Assembly (NCBI GenBank): GCA_039980135.1
Contig: JBDXCV010000013.1
Coordinates: 1-64,000 of the forward strand
Reading direction: 5' to 3'
Source: Alphaproteobacteria bacterium
Lineage (GTDB): Bacteria; Pseudomonadota; Alphaproteobacteria; UBA6615
DNA length: 64,000 nt
Positions 1-9,259 of this stretch are shown here, piece after piece. The translations under genes were made by a program, and so were the position numbers. Positions within the stretch are counted from its first letter, which is position 1. Each line of letters opens with the position of its first letter. The notes beneath the pieces are model-generated. The model was not told the origin of the DNA. It did no database searches and saw only the letters and a list, made by a program, of their open reading frames with translations.

Positions 1-1
1 G

Positions 2-2370
2 GTGTCGAGCGTTGACAACGGTGCGGGCTACATCGGTTCGTTTGCCACGGTCATCAGCGATCCGGCGACGGGTGACGGCACGGGTTCGATCGACTGGACC
101 TTTACCGTCAACGATAGCCTCGTTGATCACCTCGCAGTCGGCGAGACGATCGTTCAATCCTACGACGTGACCGTCGATGACGGGAATGGCGGGACGGATA
201 CCGAGACGGTGACCATCACCATCACGGGCACCAATGACGCCCCGATCATCGGCGCCGGCGACACGTCCGGTGCTGTGACCGAGTTGCCGGATGGCGACGC
301 GGGCGAGAACACCGCGGACCTGACCGACACGGGATCGCTGGCCTTTACGGATGTGGACCTGACGGACAGCCACACAGTTTCCAGTGTCGACAATGGCGCG
401 GGTTATCTCGGCACGTTCGGAGCGGTCATCAACGGCGGCGACATCGACTGGACCTTCACGGTTAACGACAGCCTGCTGGACGGCCTAGCCGCCGGCGAGA
501 CCGTTGTTCAAAGCTATGACGTGACCGTCGATGACGGAAACGGCGGCACGGACACCGAGACGGTGACGATCACCATCACGGGTACGAATGAAGCCCCGGT
601 CATTACCGGCGGTGATTCGACCGGCGGTGTGACGGAGATCGTGGATCTCGCATCGGGCGAGAATATCGATGACCTGACGGACAGTGGTTCGCTGACCTTC
701 ACCGATGAAGACATCGCGGACACGCACACGGTGTCCAGCGTCGACAACGGTATCGGCTACATCGGCAGCTTCGGTGCTGTCGTTGGTGCTGGCTCGGTCG
801 ACTGGACCTTCACGGTCAACGACAGCCTGGTGGATTACCTCGCGGTTGGCGAGACCATTGTGCAGAGCTACGACGTGACCGTCGATGACGGTAACGGCGG
901 CACGGACACGGAAACTGTCACCATCACCATCACGGGCACCAACGACGCCCCGGTTATCACCGGCGGCGACACCACGGGTGGCGTCACCGAGATCGCGGAT
1001 GGCGCGACCGGTGAGAACACCGACAACCTGACGGACTCTGGTTCGCTGGCCTTCACGGATGTAGACCTGATCGACACTCATACGGTGAGCGACGTCGATA
1101 ATGGCGCAGGTTACATCGGCAGCTTCGATACGGTCATCAATGGCAGCGACGTCGACTGGACCTTCACGGTCAACGACAGCCTGCTGGACGGCCTGGCGGC
1201 CGGCGAGACGATCGTTCAGTCCTACGACGTGACCGTTGATGACGGTAACGGCGGGACGGACACCGAAACGGTGACCATTACCATCACGGGCACGAACGAC
1301 GCGCCGGTGATCGGTGCCGGCGATACAACCGGTTCGGTTACCGAGCTTCCCGACGGCGATGCCGGTGAGAACACGGCCGACCTGACCGATACGGGCACGC
1401 TGCCGTTCACGGATGTGGACATCACCGACACCCACACGGTCTCCAGCGTTGAAAATGGTGCTGGCTACCTCGGTTCCTTCGCCGCGGTGATCAACGGTTC
1501 GGACATCGACTGGACCTTCACGGTCAACGACAGCGTGCTGGACGGCCTGGCGGCCGGCGAGCAGTTGGTTCAGTCCTACGACGTGACCGTCGACGACGGC
1601 AACGGCGGGACGGACACCGAGACGGTGACCATCACCATCACGGGCACGAATGAAGCCCCGGTCATTACCGGTGGCGATGCCACGGGTGATGTGACCGAGA
1701 TTGCCGACGGCGCCCCGGGCGAGAATGTCGATGATCTGACGGACTCGGGCTCCCTGAGCTTCTCCGACGGCGACGTGAGCGACACCCACACGGCTTCCAG
1801 CGTTGCCAACGGCATCGGCTATGTTGGCGCATTCAACGCGGTGATCAACGGCGGCAACATTGACTGGGATTTCTCGGTCAATGACAGCTTGGTAGACCAT
1901 CTCGGCGATGGCGAGACCATCGTCCAGAGCTACGACGTGACCGTCGACGACGGTAACGGCGGCACGGACACCGAGACGGTGACCATCACCATCACGGGCA
2001 CGAACGACGCGCCGGTGATCACCGGCGGCGATACGACGGGTGACGTGACCGAATTGCCGGACGGCGATGCGGGCGAGAACACCGATGATCTGACCGACAG
2101 CGGCACCCTGAATTTCGCGGATGTCGACCTGACGGACAGCCACACGGTGAGCCAGTCGGCGAACGGCGTGGGTTACCTCGGAACTTTTGCTGCGGTTCTC
2201 GGTGCGGGCAACACCATCGACTGGGACTTCTCGGTCAATGACAGCCTTCTCGACAGCCTCGGCGCCGGCGACACGCTGGTCCAGTCCTACGACGTGACCG
2301 TCGACGACGGCAACGGCGGTACGGACACAGAGACGGTGACGATCACCATCCAGGGCACGAATGACGGCCC
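2..2370 (+). repeat. Tandem VCBS coding repeats, 354-base period
   Basis: The segment encoding DVTVDDGNGGTDTETVTIT recurs seven times, with the GAC of its first codon at 164, 518, 872, 1226, 1580, 1934 and 2291. Spacing is exactly 354 bases five times and then 357. Each unit therefore encodes 118 residues, the last 119. The repeats are highly similar in DNA as well as protein, which points to recent homogenisation or expansion. They continue off the left edge. Confidence 0.95.
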
Positions 2371-5011
2371 GGTCGCGAACGGAGATAGCTTCGGCGGCAT
2401 CGAGGACATTCCGGTGATCGGCAATGTTCTCGGCAACGACACCGATGTTGATGCCTCTGACATTCTGAACGTCGTCGAGCCGGTGATCATCTCCGCAAAT
2501 GGCGGAACGGTGACCATGGCTCCGAACGGGGACTTCACTTACGTGCCGTTCGAGCACTTCTCGGGTGCGGACAGCTTCACCTACACGGTTTCCGACGGGA
2601 ACGGCGGGACGGACACGGCGACAGTTGACCTGCTGGTCGTCGCGGTCGCCGATCAACCGATCATCGTGGCACTGAATGCCGTCGGTGCGACGGACACGGC
2701 GGTTCCTGTGCCGTTGACCATCGATTTCCCGGATGAAGACGGGTCGGAAGTGCACACGATTACGCTTTCGGACGTTCCGGCGAACGCGACGTTCAACAAC
2801 GGTACCGACAACAATGACGGTACCTGGACCCTGACCAAGGCGGATCTCGTTGGCCTGACGATCAACGTGGCGCCTCCGGGACCGATCTTCGGTTCGACGT
2901 TCGACCTGTTCGATCTGACCACGGCCGGTGGCGGCGATGGATCGCTGGGCTTCGTGCTGGACGGTTCGACCGGCCAGGACAATAACGGCTTCGATGTGGC
3001 CACGGCGGGCGATGTGAACGGTGACGGCTTTGCCGACATCCTGACCAGCTCCGTTGGCGGCGATTCGTTCGGTCGGACCAACTCGGGCGAAGTCACCCTC
3101 TACTTCGGTGGCACGACCCATGCGGCGGAGACCATTATCAGCGCCACAACGCCGGCCCAGTCCTACACCTTCGCCGGCGCGAATGCCGGGGATCGGATGG
3201 GCACTTCGGTACGTTCGGCCGGTGATCTGAACAATGACGGCTATGACGACATCATCATCGGTTCGCCCCTGGCGAGCCCGGATGGAAACGTATCCGGCCG
3301 GTCCTATGTGGTGTTCGGTTCGGCGGGCAACGCCAACTTCGCGGCGATGGATGCGGACGACGGTACGGTCGATGGTCTTATCGATCTCGCCCAGTTGCAG
3401 GCGGCGGACGGCGGTGACGGCTCACGTGGCTTCATCCTGAACGGCTCGCCGGTCGCACCCGCGACGTCGAACGAATTCACCGGTTATTCCACGACCGGCG
3501 GTTTCGACTTCAACGGCGATGGCATCGACGACATGGCGATCGGCGCGACGGGCAACGACTTCGAGGATGGAGTGAACCCGGTGGCGCTGGATTATGGTGC
3601 TACTTATCTGGTGTTCGGCAAAACGACCGGATTTGCGGCCGAAATCGATGTGCAGGACTTCATGGACCCGTCCAACGGTGCGGCTTCGGCCGGTACGGGG
3701 GACGGTTCCGAGGGTGTCGTGATCCGCGGCTTCGGTGTCGGTGACGCCACAGGCCGCCAGATCTCGGGCATGCAGGACATGAACGGTGACGGCAAGGACG
3801 AGTTGCTGATCGGCGGCCGTCTTGCGGATCCGAATGGCGGCAGCTCCGGCCAGGCCTATATCGTGTACGGTACGGACACACTGGGAGCCGAGTTCTCCCT
3901 GGGTGATCTGGACGGGACCAACGGTTTCATCTTCAACGGCATGGCCTCCAATGACCGGATGGGCCGCTCGATCAACGAGGCTGGTGATATCAACGGTGAC
4001 GGTATCAACGACATCATCATCGGTTCCTACCGGGCCGACGGGATTAATGGAACCGACTCCGGCGAGGCCTATGTGATCTTCGGTGGCCAGACGAACCTGG
4101 CGGCGCTCGATGCGCTCGACGGTACGAGCGATGGCGTCATCGAGACCAGCGAGTTGGCCACGGTCAACGGCGGCGATGGGACCCTCGGGTTCATCATCTC
4201 GGGTGCCGAGGCACAGGATCGTGTGGGCCATGTTGTCCGCAATGCCGGTGACCTCAACGGAGACGGGTTCGACGATGTGCTGGTTGGCGCACCGAAGGCC
4301 AACCCGGATGGTCAGAATGACGAAGGCGGCGTCTACGTTGTGTTCGGCACGAATACCGGGTTCGCAGCAGAGATCGATATGGGTGACTTCGCCGCGGGCG
4401 ACGGCACGGTCGGTTTCGAAATCCAGGGCATTAACGGCGGTGACAATGCCGGCTGGTCTGCCGGTGCCGCGGGCGACGTCAACGGTGATGGCTTCGACGA
4501 CATCGTCATCGGCGCACATTATGCCGATCCGAACGGTGCGAGTTCGGGCGCCACATATGTCATCTTCGGCAAGCAGGACCTGTCGGGCGACGACTTCGTG
4601 ATCACCGTCGAGGCGACGGCGACCGAGACGTCCAACAGCGACACGGCCTCGTCGGGTACCGGCCTGTTCGTCGATGTCGACGGCTCGGACGAAGATACCA
4701 TCGAGGGTACGTCTTACGGCGATACGCTGAACGGTGGCGCAGGCAACGACACACTGACCGGCAACGGCGGGGACGATCTGTTCGTCTTCACCGACGGTAC
4801 GGGCGACGATGTCATCACCGACTTTACGGAAGGTGCGGGCAGCGAAGACGTGATCGACGTCTCCGACTTCGGGTTTACGGACTTCGCCGACCTGCTGACC
4901 GCGACCAATGACAGCGGTGCGGACACGGTTATCACCCTCGATGGGGATGACAGCCTGACCCTGATCGGTGTACAGGAGGCCAACCTCCACGAGGACGACT
5001 TCCTGATTTGA
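2..5011 (+). CDS. Giant VCBS/FG-GAP/RTX secreted protein, 3' part (5' end outside window)
   Basis: The frame is open from the first bases, so the 1669 residues seen are only the C-terminal part of a larger protein. Domains in order: tandem VCBS domains to about residue 790; one cadherin/Ig-like domain to about 880; seven FG-GAP/integrin-alpha-type repeats with DxNxDGxxD calcium loops near residues 1004, 1075, 1169, 1259, 1329, 1417 and 1492; a short RTX block (GGAGNDTLTGNGGDDLF, about 1578-1594); and an acidic C-terminus ending in DDFLI, typical of type I secretion substrates. The following genes encode the exporter ATPase and adaptor, so this is very probably their cargo. The likely role is a large extracellular calcium-stabilised adhesin or matrix protein. 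The domains are seen; the adhesin role is inferred. The next gene starts inside the stop codon (TTGA overlap). Confidence 0.93.
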   Translation: MSSVDNGAGYIGSFATVISDPATGDGTGSIDWTFTVNDSLVDHLAVGETIVQSYDVTVDDGNGGTDTETVTITITGTNDAPIIGAGDTSGAVTELPDGDAGENTADLTDTGSLAFTDVDLTDSHTVSSVDNGAGYLGTFGAVINGGDIDWTFTVNDSLLDGLAAGETVVQSYDVTVDDGNGGTDTETVTITITGTNEAPVITGGDSTGGVTEIVDLASGENIDDLTDSGSLTFTDEDIADTHTVSSVDNGIGYIGSFGAVVGAGSVDWTFTVNDSLVDYLAVGETIVQSYDVTVDDGNGGTDTETVTITITGTNDAPVITGGDTTGGVTEIADGATGENTDNLTDSGSLAFTDVDLIDTHTVSDVDNGAGYIGSFDTVINGSDVDWTFTVNDSLLDGLAAGETIVQSYDVTVDDGNGGTDTETVTITITGTNDAPVIGAGDTTGSVTELPDGDAGENTADLTDTGTLPFTDVDITDTHTVSSVENGAGYLGSFAAVINGSDIDWTFTVNDSVLDGLAAGEQLVQSYDVTVDDGNGGTDTETVTITITGTNEAPVITGGDATGDVTEIADGAPGENVDDLTDSGSLSFSDGDVSDTHTASSVANGIGYVGAFNAVINGGNIDWDFSVNDSLVDHLGDGETIVQSYDVTVDDGNGGTDTETVTITITGTNDAPVITGGDTTGDVTELPDGDAGENTDDLTDSGTLNFADVDLTDSHTVSQSANGVGYLGTFAAVLGAGNTIDWDFSVNDSLLDSLGAGDTLVQSYDVTVDDGNGGTDTETVTITIQGTNDGPVANGDSFGGIEDIPVIGNVLGNDTDVDASDILNVVEPVIISANGGTVTMAPNGDFTYVPFEHFSGADSFTYTVSDGNGGTDTATVDLLVVAVADQPIIVALNAVGATDTAVPVPLTIDFPDEDGSEVHTITLSDVPANATFNNGTDNNDGTWTLTKADLVGLTINVAPPGPIFGSTFDLFDLTTAGGGDGSLGFVLDGSTGQDNNGFDVATAGDVNGDGFADILTSSVGGDSFGRTNSGEVTLYFGGTTHAAETIISATTPAQSYTFAGANAGDRMGTSVRSAGDLNNDGYDDIIIGSPLASPDGNVSGRSYVVFGSAGNANFAAMDADDGTVDGLIDLAQLQAADGGDGSRGFILNGSPVAPATSNEFTGYSTTGGFDFNGDGIDDMAIGATGNDFEDGVNPVALDYGATYLVFGKTTGFAAEIDVQDFMDPSNGAASAGTGDGSEGVVIRGFGVGDATGRQISGMQDMNGDGKDELLIGGRLADPNGGSSGQAYIVYGTDTLGAEFSLGDLDGTNGFIFNGMASNDRMGRSINEAGDINGDGINDIIIGSYRADGINGTDSGEAYVIFGGQTNLAALDALDGTSDGVIETSELATVNGGDGTLGFIISGAEAQDRVGHVVRNAGDLNGDGFDDVLVGAPKANPDGQNDEGGVYVVFGTNTGFAAEIDMGDFAAGDGTVGFEIQGINGGDNAGWSAGAAGDVNGDGFDDIVIGAHYADPNGASSGATYVIFGKQDLSGDDFVITVEATATETSNSDTASSGTGLFVDVDGSDEDTIEGTSYGDTLNGGAGNDTLTGNGGDDLFVFTDGTGDDVITDFTEGAGSEDVIDVSDFGFTDFADLLTATNDSGADTVITLDGDDSLTLIGVQEANLHEDDFLI

Positions 5012-6063
5012 CGGACACCGCAGAGTCCGAGCGTAAACTCGAGATCAACGTATCGCGCCATTTCACGACCTGGATGGCGGAGAACGGAGTTTCGCTCGCG
5101 TTCACCACGTACCAGGCCGGCAAGCTCTTTTTCCTGGGGCGGCGCGAAGATGGTCGTATGACCATCTTCGAACGAACCTTCAATCGCTGCATGGGCCTTG
5201 CCGCTGCGGGTGAAACGCTCTGGATGAGTTCGCTCTACCAGGTCTGGCGTTTTGAGAATGCGCTGGAGCCGGGCCAACTCCACAATGATCACGACCGGCT
5301 TTACGTGCCCCAGGTCGGCTACACGACGGGCGATATCGACACCCACGACATGGGTATCCGCACCGATGGCAGCATCGTCTTCGCCAATACGAAATTCTCC
5401 TGTCTGGCGACAACCGACGCGACCCGCAGTTTCCGGCCGGTCTGGGTGCCTGATTTCATTACCCGCCTGGCACCGGAAGACCGTTGTCACCTGAACGGCC
5501 TGGCGATGCGGGATGGCGCGCCGGCCTATGTCAGCGCCGTCTCAACCAGCGACGTGGCCGACGGCTGGCGCGACAAGCGTACCGATGGCGGCGTTATCAT
5601 TGATGTCACCAACAACGAGATCGTGGCGGACGGGCTGTCGATGCCTCATTCACCGCGTTGGCACAACGACAAGCTCTGGATGCTGAATGCCGGCACCGGT
5701 GAGCTCGGCTTCATCAACTCGGATAGCGGGTCATTCGAGCCCATCGCGTTTTGCCCTGGTTTCCTGCGCGGGCTGGCCTTTGCCGGCAAATTTGCGATCG
5801 TTGGTCTGTCGCTGCCTCGCGAAGCGGGGACTTTTCAGGGCCTGCCGCTCGACGACAAACTCGGGAAAGCGGGGGCAGAGGCCCGCTGTGGCCTGCTTGT
5901 GATCGACACGGAAACCGGAGATACGCTGCATTGGCTGCGAATCGAGGGTATCGTCGAAGAGTTATACGACGTTGTCTCGCTTCCAGGAGTAGTGCGCCCC
6001 ATGGCGATCGGGTTCCAGTCCGACGAAATCAACCGCATTGTCACCATTGGCGATGATGGGTAA
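5008..6063 (+). CDS. TIGR03032 family protein (uncharacterised, probable beta-propeller)
   Basis: A 351-residue protein beginning at a TTG that overlaps the stop of the secreted protein (TTGA). A later ATG at 5092 would drop the conserved N-terminal segment. The early sequence (WMAENGVSLAFTTYQAGKLF) and a later LNGLAMRDG-type segment followed by MPHSPRWHNDKLWMLNAGTG match my recollection of the TIGR03032 conserved family, which has no established function. The spacing of aromatic and glycine-rich strands suggests a beta-propeller. There is no signal peptide and no membrane segment, so it is probably cytoplasmic. It sits between the giant substrate and its exporter ATPase, which suggests a role in handling or modifying that substrate; this is inference from position. 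Confidence 0.8.
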   Translation: MTDTAESERKLEINVSRHFTTWMAENGVSLAFTTYQAGKLFFLGRREDGRMTIFERTFNRCMGLAAAGETLWMSSLYQVWRFENALEPGQLHNDHDRLYVPQVGYTTGDIDTHDMGIRTDGSIVFANTKFSCLATTDATRSFRPVWVPDFITRLAPEDRCHLNGLAMRDGAPAYVSAVSTSDVADGWRDKRTDGGVIIDVTNNEIVADGLSMPHSPRWHNDKLWMLNAGTGELGFINSDSGSFEPIAFCPGFLRGLAFAGKFAIVGLSLPREAGTFQGLPLDDKLGKAGAEARCGLLVIDTETGDTLHWLRIEGIVEELYDVVSLPGVVRPMAIGFQSDEINRIVTIGDDG

Positions 6064-7837
6064 CGCGCCATCCGGCGCCGGCAATCCGCCGGTCACTGAC
6101 CTGTTTGCGGACGCGATCTCGACGATCAAGCGCGGTTTTACACCCGTTATTGTTTTCAGCTTCTTCATCAACATGCTGATGCTGACCGTGCCGCTTTACA
6201 TGCTGCAGGTCTTCGATCGGGTGCTCGGTAGCGGCAATATCGACACGCTGGTCGTCCTCACGACCATCGCGATCGTCAGTCTGCTGACATTGGCGGCCCT
6301 GGAGGGGGTGCGCACCTATGTGATGATCGGCCTGTCCAGCTGGATGAGCGGCAAGTTGGGCGGCACGATCCTCGGCAGCAGCGTCACAAGCGCCCTGAAC
6401 CACACCAATGACCCGTCGGTTCGTGGCCTGCGCGATCTCGAGACCGTGCGGACCTTCCTGACCGGGCCCGGGGTGTTCGCCATACTCGATGCCCCATGGG
6501 TGCCGATTTTCCTGGCCGTCATATTCTTCGTGCATCCGAGCCTGGGCTGGATCGCCTCGATCGGCGCGGTCATTTTGTTCGGCCTTGCGCTCGCGAACGA
6601 GATGTACACCCGCGATCCGCTGGCGCAGGCAAGCGGCCAGTCCCAACGTGCGACGCATCAGGCTGAAACCGCGGTTCGCAATGCCGACATGATCGCGGCG
6701 ATGGGCGTGTTGCCAAACCTGATCAGCCGCTGGAACCGCGACAATGGCCGGATGATCGCGTTGCAGGCGCTCGCCAGCCGGCGCGGCGGCATGATCACGG
6801 CAATCGCCAAATTCATGCGTTTTGTCATTCAGCTCGGCGTGCTGGGCACAGGTGCGTTCCTCGCAGTCCAGCAGGAAATCACGCCAGGCGCGATGATCGC
6901 ATCCTCGATCATTATGGGACGCGCGCTGGCGCCGGTCGAACAGGCAATCGGGGCCTGGAAGGGTATGGTCGCCGCCCGCGGTTCCTATGCGCGCCTGAAG
7001 GAGCTGATCGGAATCAGCAGCGAACGCGACAGCATCGAGCTGCCGCCACCACAGGGCCGACTGACGGTCGATAGCGTGGTGCTCGGCGTGCCGGGGCGCA
7101 CGGAGCCGATCATCAACGGTGTGAGCTTCTCTCTGGACCCGGGTGAAGCACTTGGCCTGATCGGGCCGTCGGCGGCCGGGAAGACCACGCTGGCGCGGCT
7201 GCTGGTCGGCAGTTGGGCCCCCACGTCAGGCCATGTCCGTCTCGACGGGGTGGAAATGACCAGCTGGAACGACGTCGACCGCCTGACTTACATGGGTTAC
7301 CTGCCGCAGGATGTGGAATTGCTGGGCGGTACGGTGAAGGAGAATATCGCCCGCATGGGTGAATCCGAGGACGCACATGTGATTGCCGCGGCCAAGCTGG
7401 CCGATGTCCACGAGATGATACTTTCACTGCCCGACGGCTACGAGACCCAGATCGGCGAGGCAGGCGGCATTCTCTCCGGCGGACAACGCCAGCGTATCGC
7501 CCTGGCGCGCGCGTTGTTCGGTGCGCCGATGCTTCTGGTCCTGGACGAGCCCAATGCAAGCCTCGACCGTGTCGGTGAGCAGGCATTGCTCGATACGATC
7601 GATGAGATGCGCCGGCGCGGCGTGACGATTGTGGTCATCGCGCACCGACCGAGCATGCTGGAGCATGTCGACAAGATTCTGGTGCTGCGGGACGGCAAGA
7701 CCGAAATCTATGGTTCGCGAGACGAGGTCATGGCCAAGCTGACCGGGCGTCCGGAACCGGCGACGGTCACACCGGAACAGGTCACCGGTCAAACCCAGGC
7801 GATCAGCGGTGAACAACCGCCGGCGAGTGAGGCATGA
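6053..7837 (+). CDS. Type I secretion system permease/ATPase (PrtD-type)
   Basis: A 594-residue inner-membrane ABC exporter half-transporter. The N-terminal half holds the hydrophobic transmembrane domain (about residues 25-300). The C-terminal nucleotide-binding domain has a Walker A motif (GPSAAGKTTL), a signature motif (LSGGQRQRIALARAL), a Walker B motif (LLVLDEP) and a switch histidine (VIAHRP). There is no C39-peptidase domain, as in the PrtD/HasD-type exporters of RTX proteins. The start is placed at the ATG at 6053; the frame extends to a TTG at 6038. Either start overlaps the end of the preceding gene. The stop overlaps the HlyD-type start by four bases. It should use ATP to export the giant upstream protein together with the adaptor and a TolC-like channel encoded elsewhere. 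Confidence 0.95.
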   Translation: MMGNAPSGAGNPPVTDLFADAISTIKRGFTPVIVFSFFINMLMLTVPLYMLQVFDRVLGSGNIDTLVVLTTIAIVSLLTLAALEGVRTYVMIGLSSWMSGKLGGTILGSSVTSALNHTNDPSVRGLRDLETVRTFLTGPGVFAILDAPWVPIFLAVIFFVHPSLGWIASIGAVILFGLALANEMYTRDPLAQASGQSQRATHQAETAVRNADMIAAMGVLPNLISRWNRDNGRMIALQALASRRGGMITAIAKFMRFVIQLGVLGTGAFLAVQQEITPGAMIASSIIMGRALAPVEQAIGAWKGMVAARGSYARLKELIGISSERDSIELPPPQGRLTVDSVVLGVPGRTEPIINGVSFSLDPGEALGLIGPSAAGKTTLARLLVGSWAPTSGHVRLDGVEMTSWNDVDRLTYMGYLPQDVELLGGTVKENIARMGESEDAHVIAAAKLADVHEMILSLPDGYETQIGEAGGILSGGQRQRIALARALFGAPMLLVLDEPNASLDRVGEQALLDTIDEMRRRGVTIVVIAHRPSMLEHVDKILVLRDGKTEIYGSRDEVMAKLTGRPEPATVTPEQVTGQTQAISGEQPPASEA

Positions 7838-9252
7838 GCGACGCATCGCAAAGGCGAGAGCCGGGCGGGGAGAGCATGCAGGTTGCGCCACAGCAGGGCG
7901 CGCAGGCGCTCGCGCAGCTGGACCTGACGGCAGGTGGCACGCCGCCGCCCCCGCCGGGCGGGGGCGGCGAACAGTTGGGAACCCGCACACCGATCCTGAT
8001 AGGTTCGGTGATCATTCTGATTTTCTTCGGTTTTTTCGGTTTCTGGGCTTTCTTAGCACCTCTCGACAGTGCGGCCATCGCCATCGGCACGGTCGGGGTC
8101 GAGGGAAATCGCCGGACGATCCAGCATCTCGAGGGCGGGATCGTGAAGGAGATCGTGGTCCGCAATGGCGACAAGGTCAAAGCGGGGCAGGTGCTGATCC
8201 GGCTCGACGAGACCCAACCGCGGGCCCAACTGCAGTTGATCACGGGGCAGCGCAATGCCGCGCTCGCCCTGGCAGCGCGCCTGCGGGCCGAACGCGACGG
8301 CAGCGAGACCGTCACGTTTCCCGAAATTCTGACGTCTCAGGGGAACGACCCGAGCGTACAGGAAACGATGCAGGGCCAGATCGGCATTTTCGAGGCCCGG
8401 CGCAACTCGATCGAGGGCCAGCGGCGAATTCTCAGGCAGCGTATCGGCCAGTTCCGCGAGGAAATCGAGGGTTTGCGCGCCCAGATCAGATCGGCCGATG
8501 AACAGCTGGTGTTGATCAACGGCGAAGTCGCCGACCTGCAGACGCTCTTCGACAAGGGCCTGACGCCGAAATCCCGACTGCTGTCTTTGCAGCGGCGGGC
8601 AGCCGAGATCGAGGGCGAACGCGGGCAGAACCGCGCGGCCATCGCACGGGCACGCCAGAGCATCGGCGAGTCTGAAATTCGCATCGTTGAACTGCGCACC
8701 GAACAGGTGAACGAGGTTGTTGCCGAGCTTCGCGAAGTCGAGAGCCAGCTGCTCGATCTGGCGGAACGTTTCCGTGCTGCGGACGACGTGCTGGACCGGG
8801 TCGAAATCGTCAGCCCGATCGACGGCTTTGCCGTTGATTTGCAGGTATTTACGAGCGGTGGTGTCATCCGGCCCGGCGACCGTCTGCTCGACGTGGTGCC
8901 CGATAGCGAGAAACTCGTGATCGAGGCCAGAGTGACCCCGACGGACATCGATATCGTGCGCGCGGGGCTCGATGCCCAAGTGCGCCTGTCGGCATTCAAC
9001 CAGCGCGTGACGCCGACGGTGGATGGCACGGTCACCTGGGTATCGGCGGACCGCCTGACGGATTCGAATTCGGGCGAGGAATATTACACCGCGCGGATCG
9101 ACCTGAAGGACCAGAATGATCCGCGCCTGAATGGCCTGACGCTGCAGCCGGGCATGCCGGCCGAAGTATTGATCCGCACCGGCGAACGCACCTTGATCCA
9201 GTATCTGGTGAGCCCGGTCGAGCAGTCGATTTCCCGCTCGCTGCGGGAATAA
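7834..9252 (+). CDS. HlyD/PrtE-type type I secretion adaptor (membrane fusion protein)
   Basis: A 472-residue periplasmic adaptor starting at an ATG that overlaps the ATPase stop (ATGA), so the two are translationally coupled. It has a cytoplasmic N-terminus with a Pro/Gly run (PPPPPGGGG near residue 35), one transmembrane segment at about 50-70, a biotinyl-lipoyl-like segment (HLEGGIVKEIVVRNGDKVKA), a long coiled-coil rich in Arg, Glu and Gln (about 145-330), and a C-terminal beta-barrel domain. It should bridge the exporter ATPase to an outer-membrane TolC-like protein, which is not in this window. The convergent TRAP permease ends only seven bases downstream. Confidence 0.95.
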   Translation: MSDASQRREPGGESMQVAPQQGAQALAQLDLTAGGTPPPPPGGGGEQLGTRTPILIGSVIILIFFGFFGFWAFLAPLDSAAIAIGTVGVEGNRRTIQHLEGGIVKEIVVRNGDKVKAGQVLIRLDETQPRAQLQLITGQRNAALALAARLRAERDGSETVTFPEILTSQGNDPSVQETMQGQIGIFEARRNSIEGQRRILRQRIGQFREEIEGLRAQIRSADEQLVLINGEVADLQTLFDKGLTPKSRLLSLQRRAAEIEGERGQNRAAIARARQSIGESEIRIVELRTEQVNEVVAELREVESQLLDLAERFRAADDVLDRVEIVSPIDGFAVDLQVFTSGGVIRPGDRLLDVVPDSEKLVIEARVTPTDIDIVRAGLDAQVRLSAFNQRVTPTVDGTVTWVSADRLTDSNSGEEYYTARIDLKDQNDPRLNGLTLQPGMPAEVLIRTGERTLIQYLVSPVEQSISRSLRE

Positions 9253-9259
9253 CGCGCGC

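Noticed and set aside
164-2370. The periodic repeats as a CRISPR array
   Set aside because: The period is 354 bases and the whole unit is coding and similar, without short repeats and unique spacers.
485-3121. An 878-codon open frame antisense to the VCBS array
   Set aside because: It mirrors the repetitive GC-rich coding strand and gives an Arg/Val/Asp-rich sequence without a fold. The sense frame has clear VCBS domains.
3422-4990. A 522-codon open frame antisense to the FG-GAP region
   Set aside because: A shadow of the repeat-coding strand; no recognisable domain, and the sense frame is well supported.
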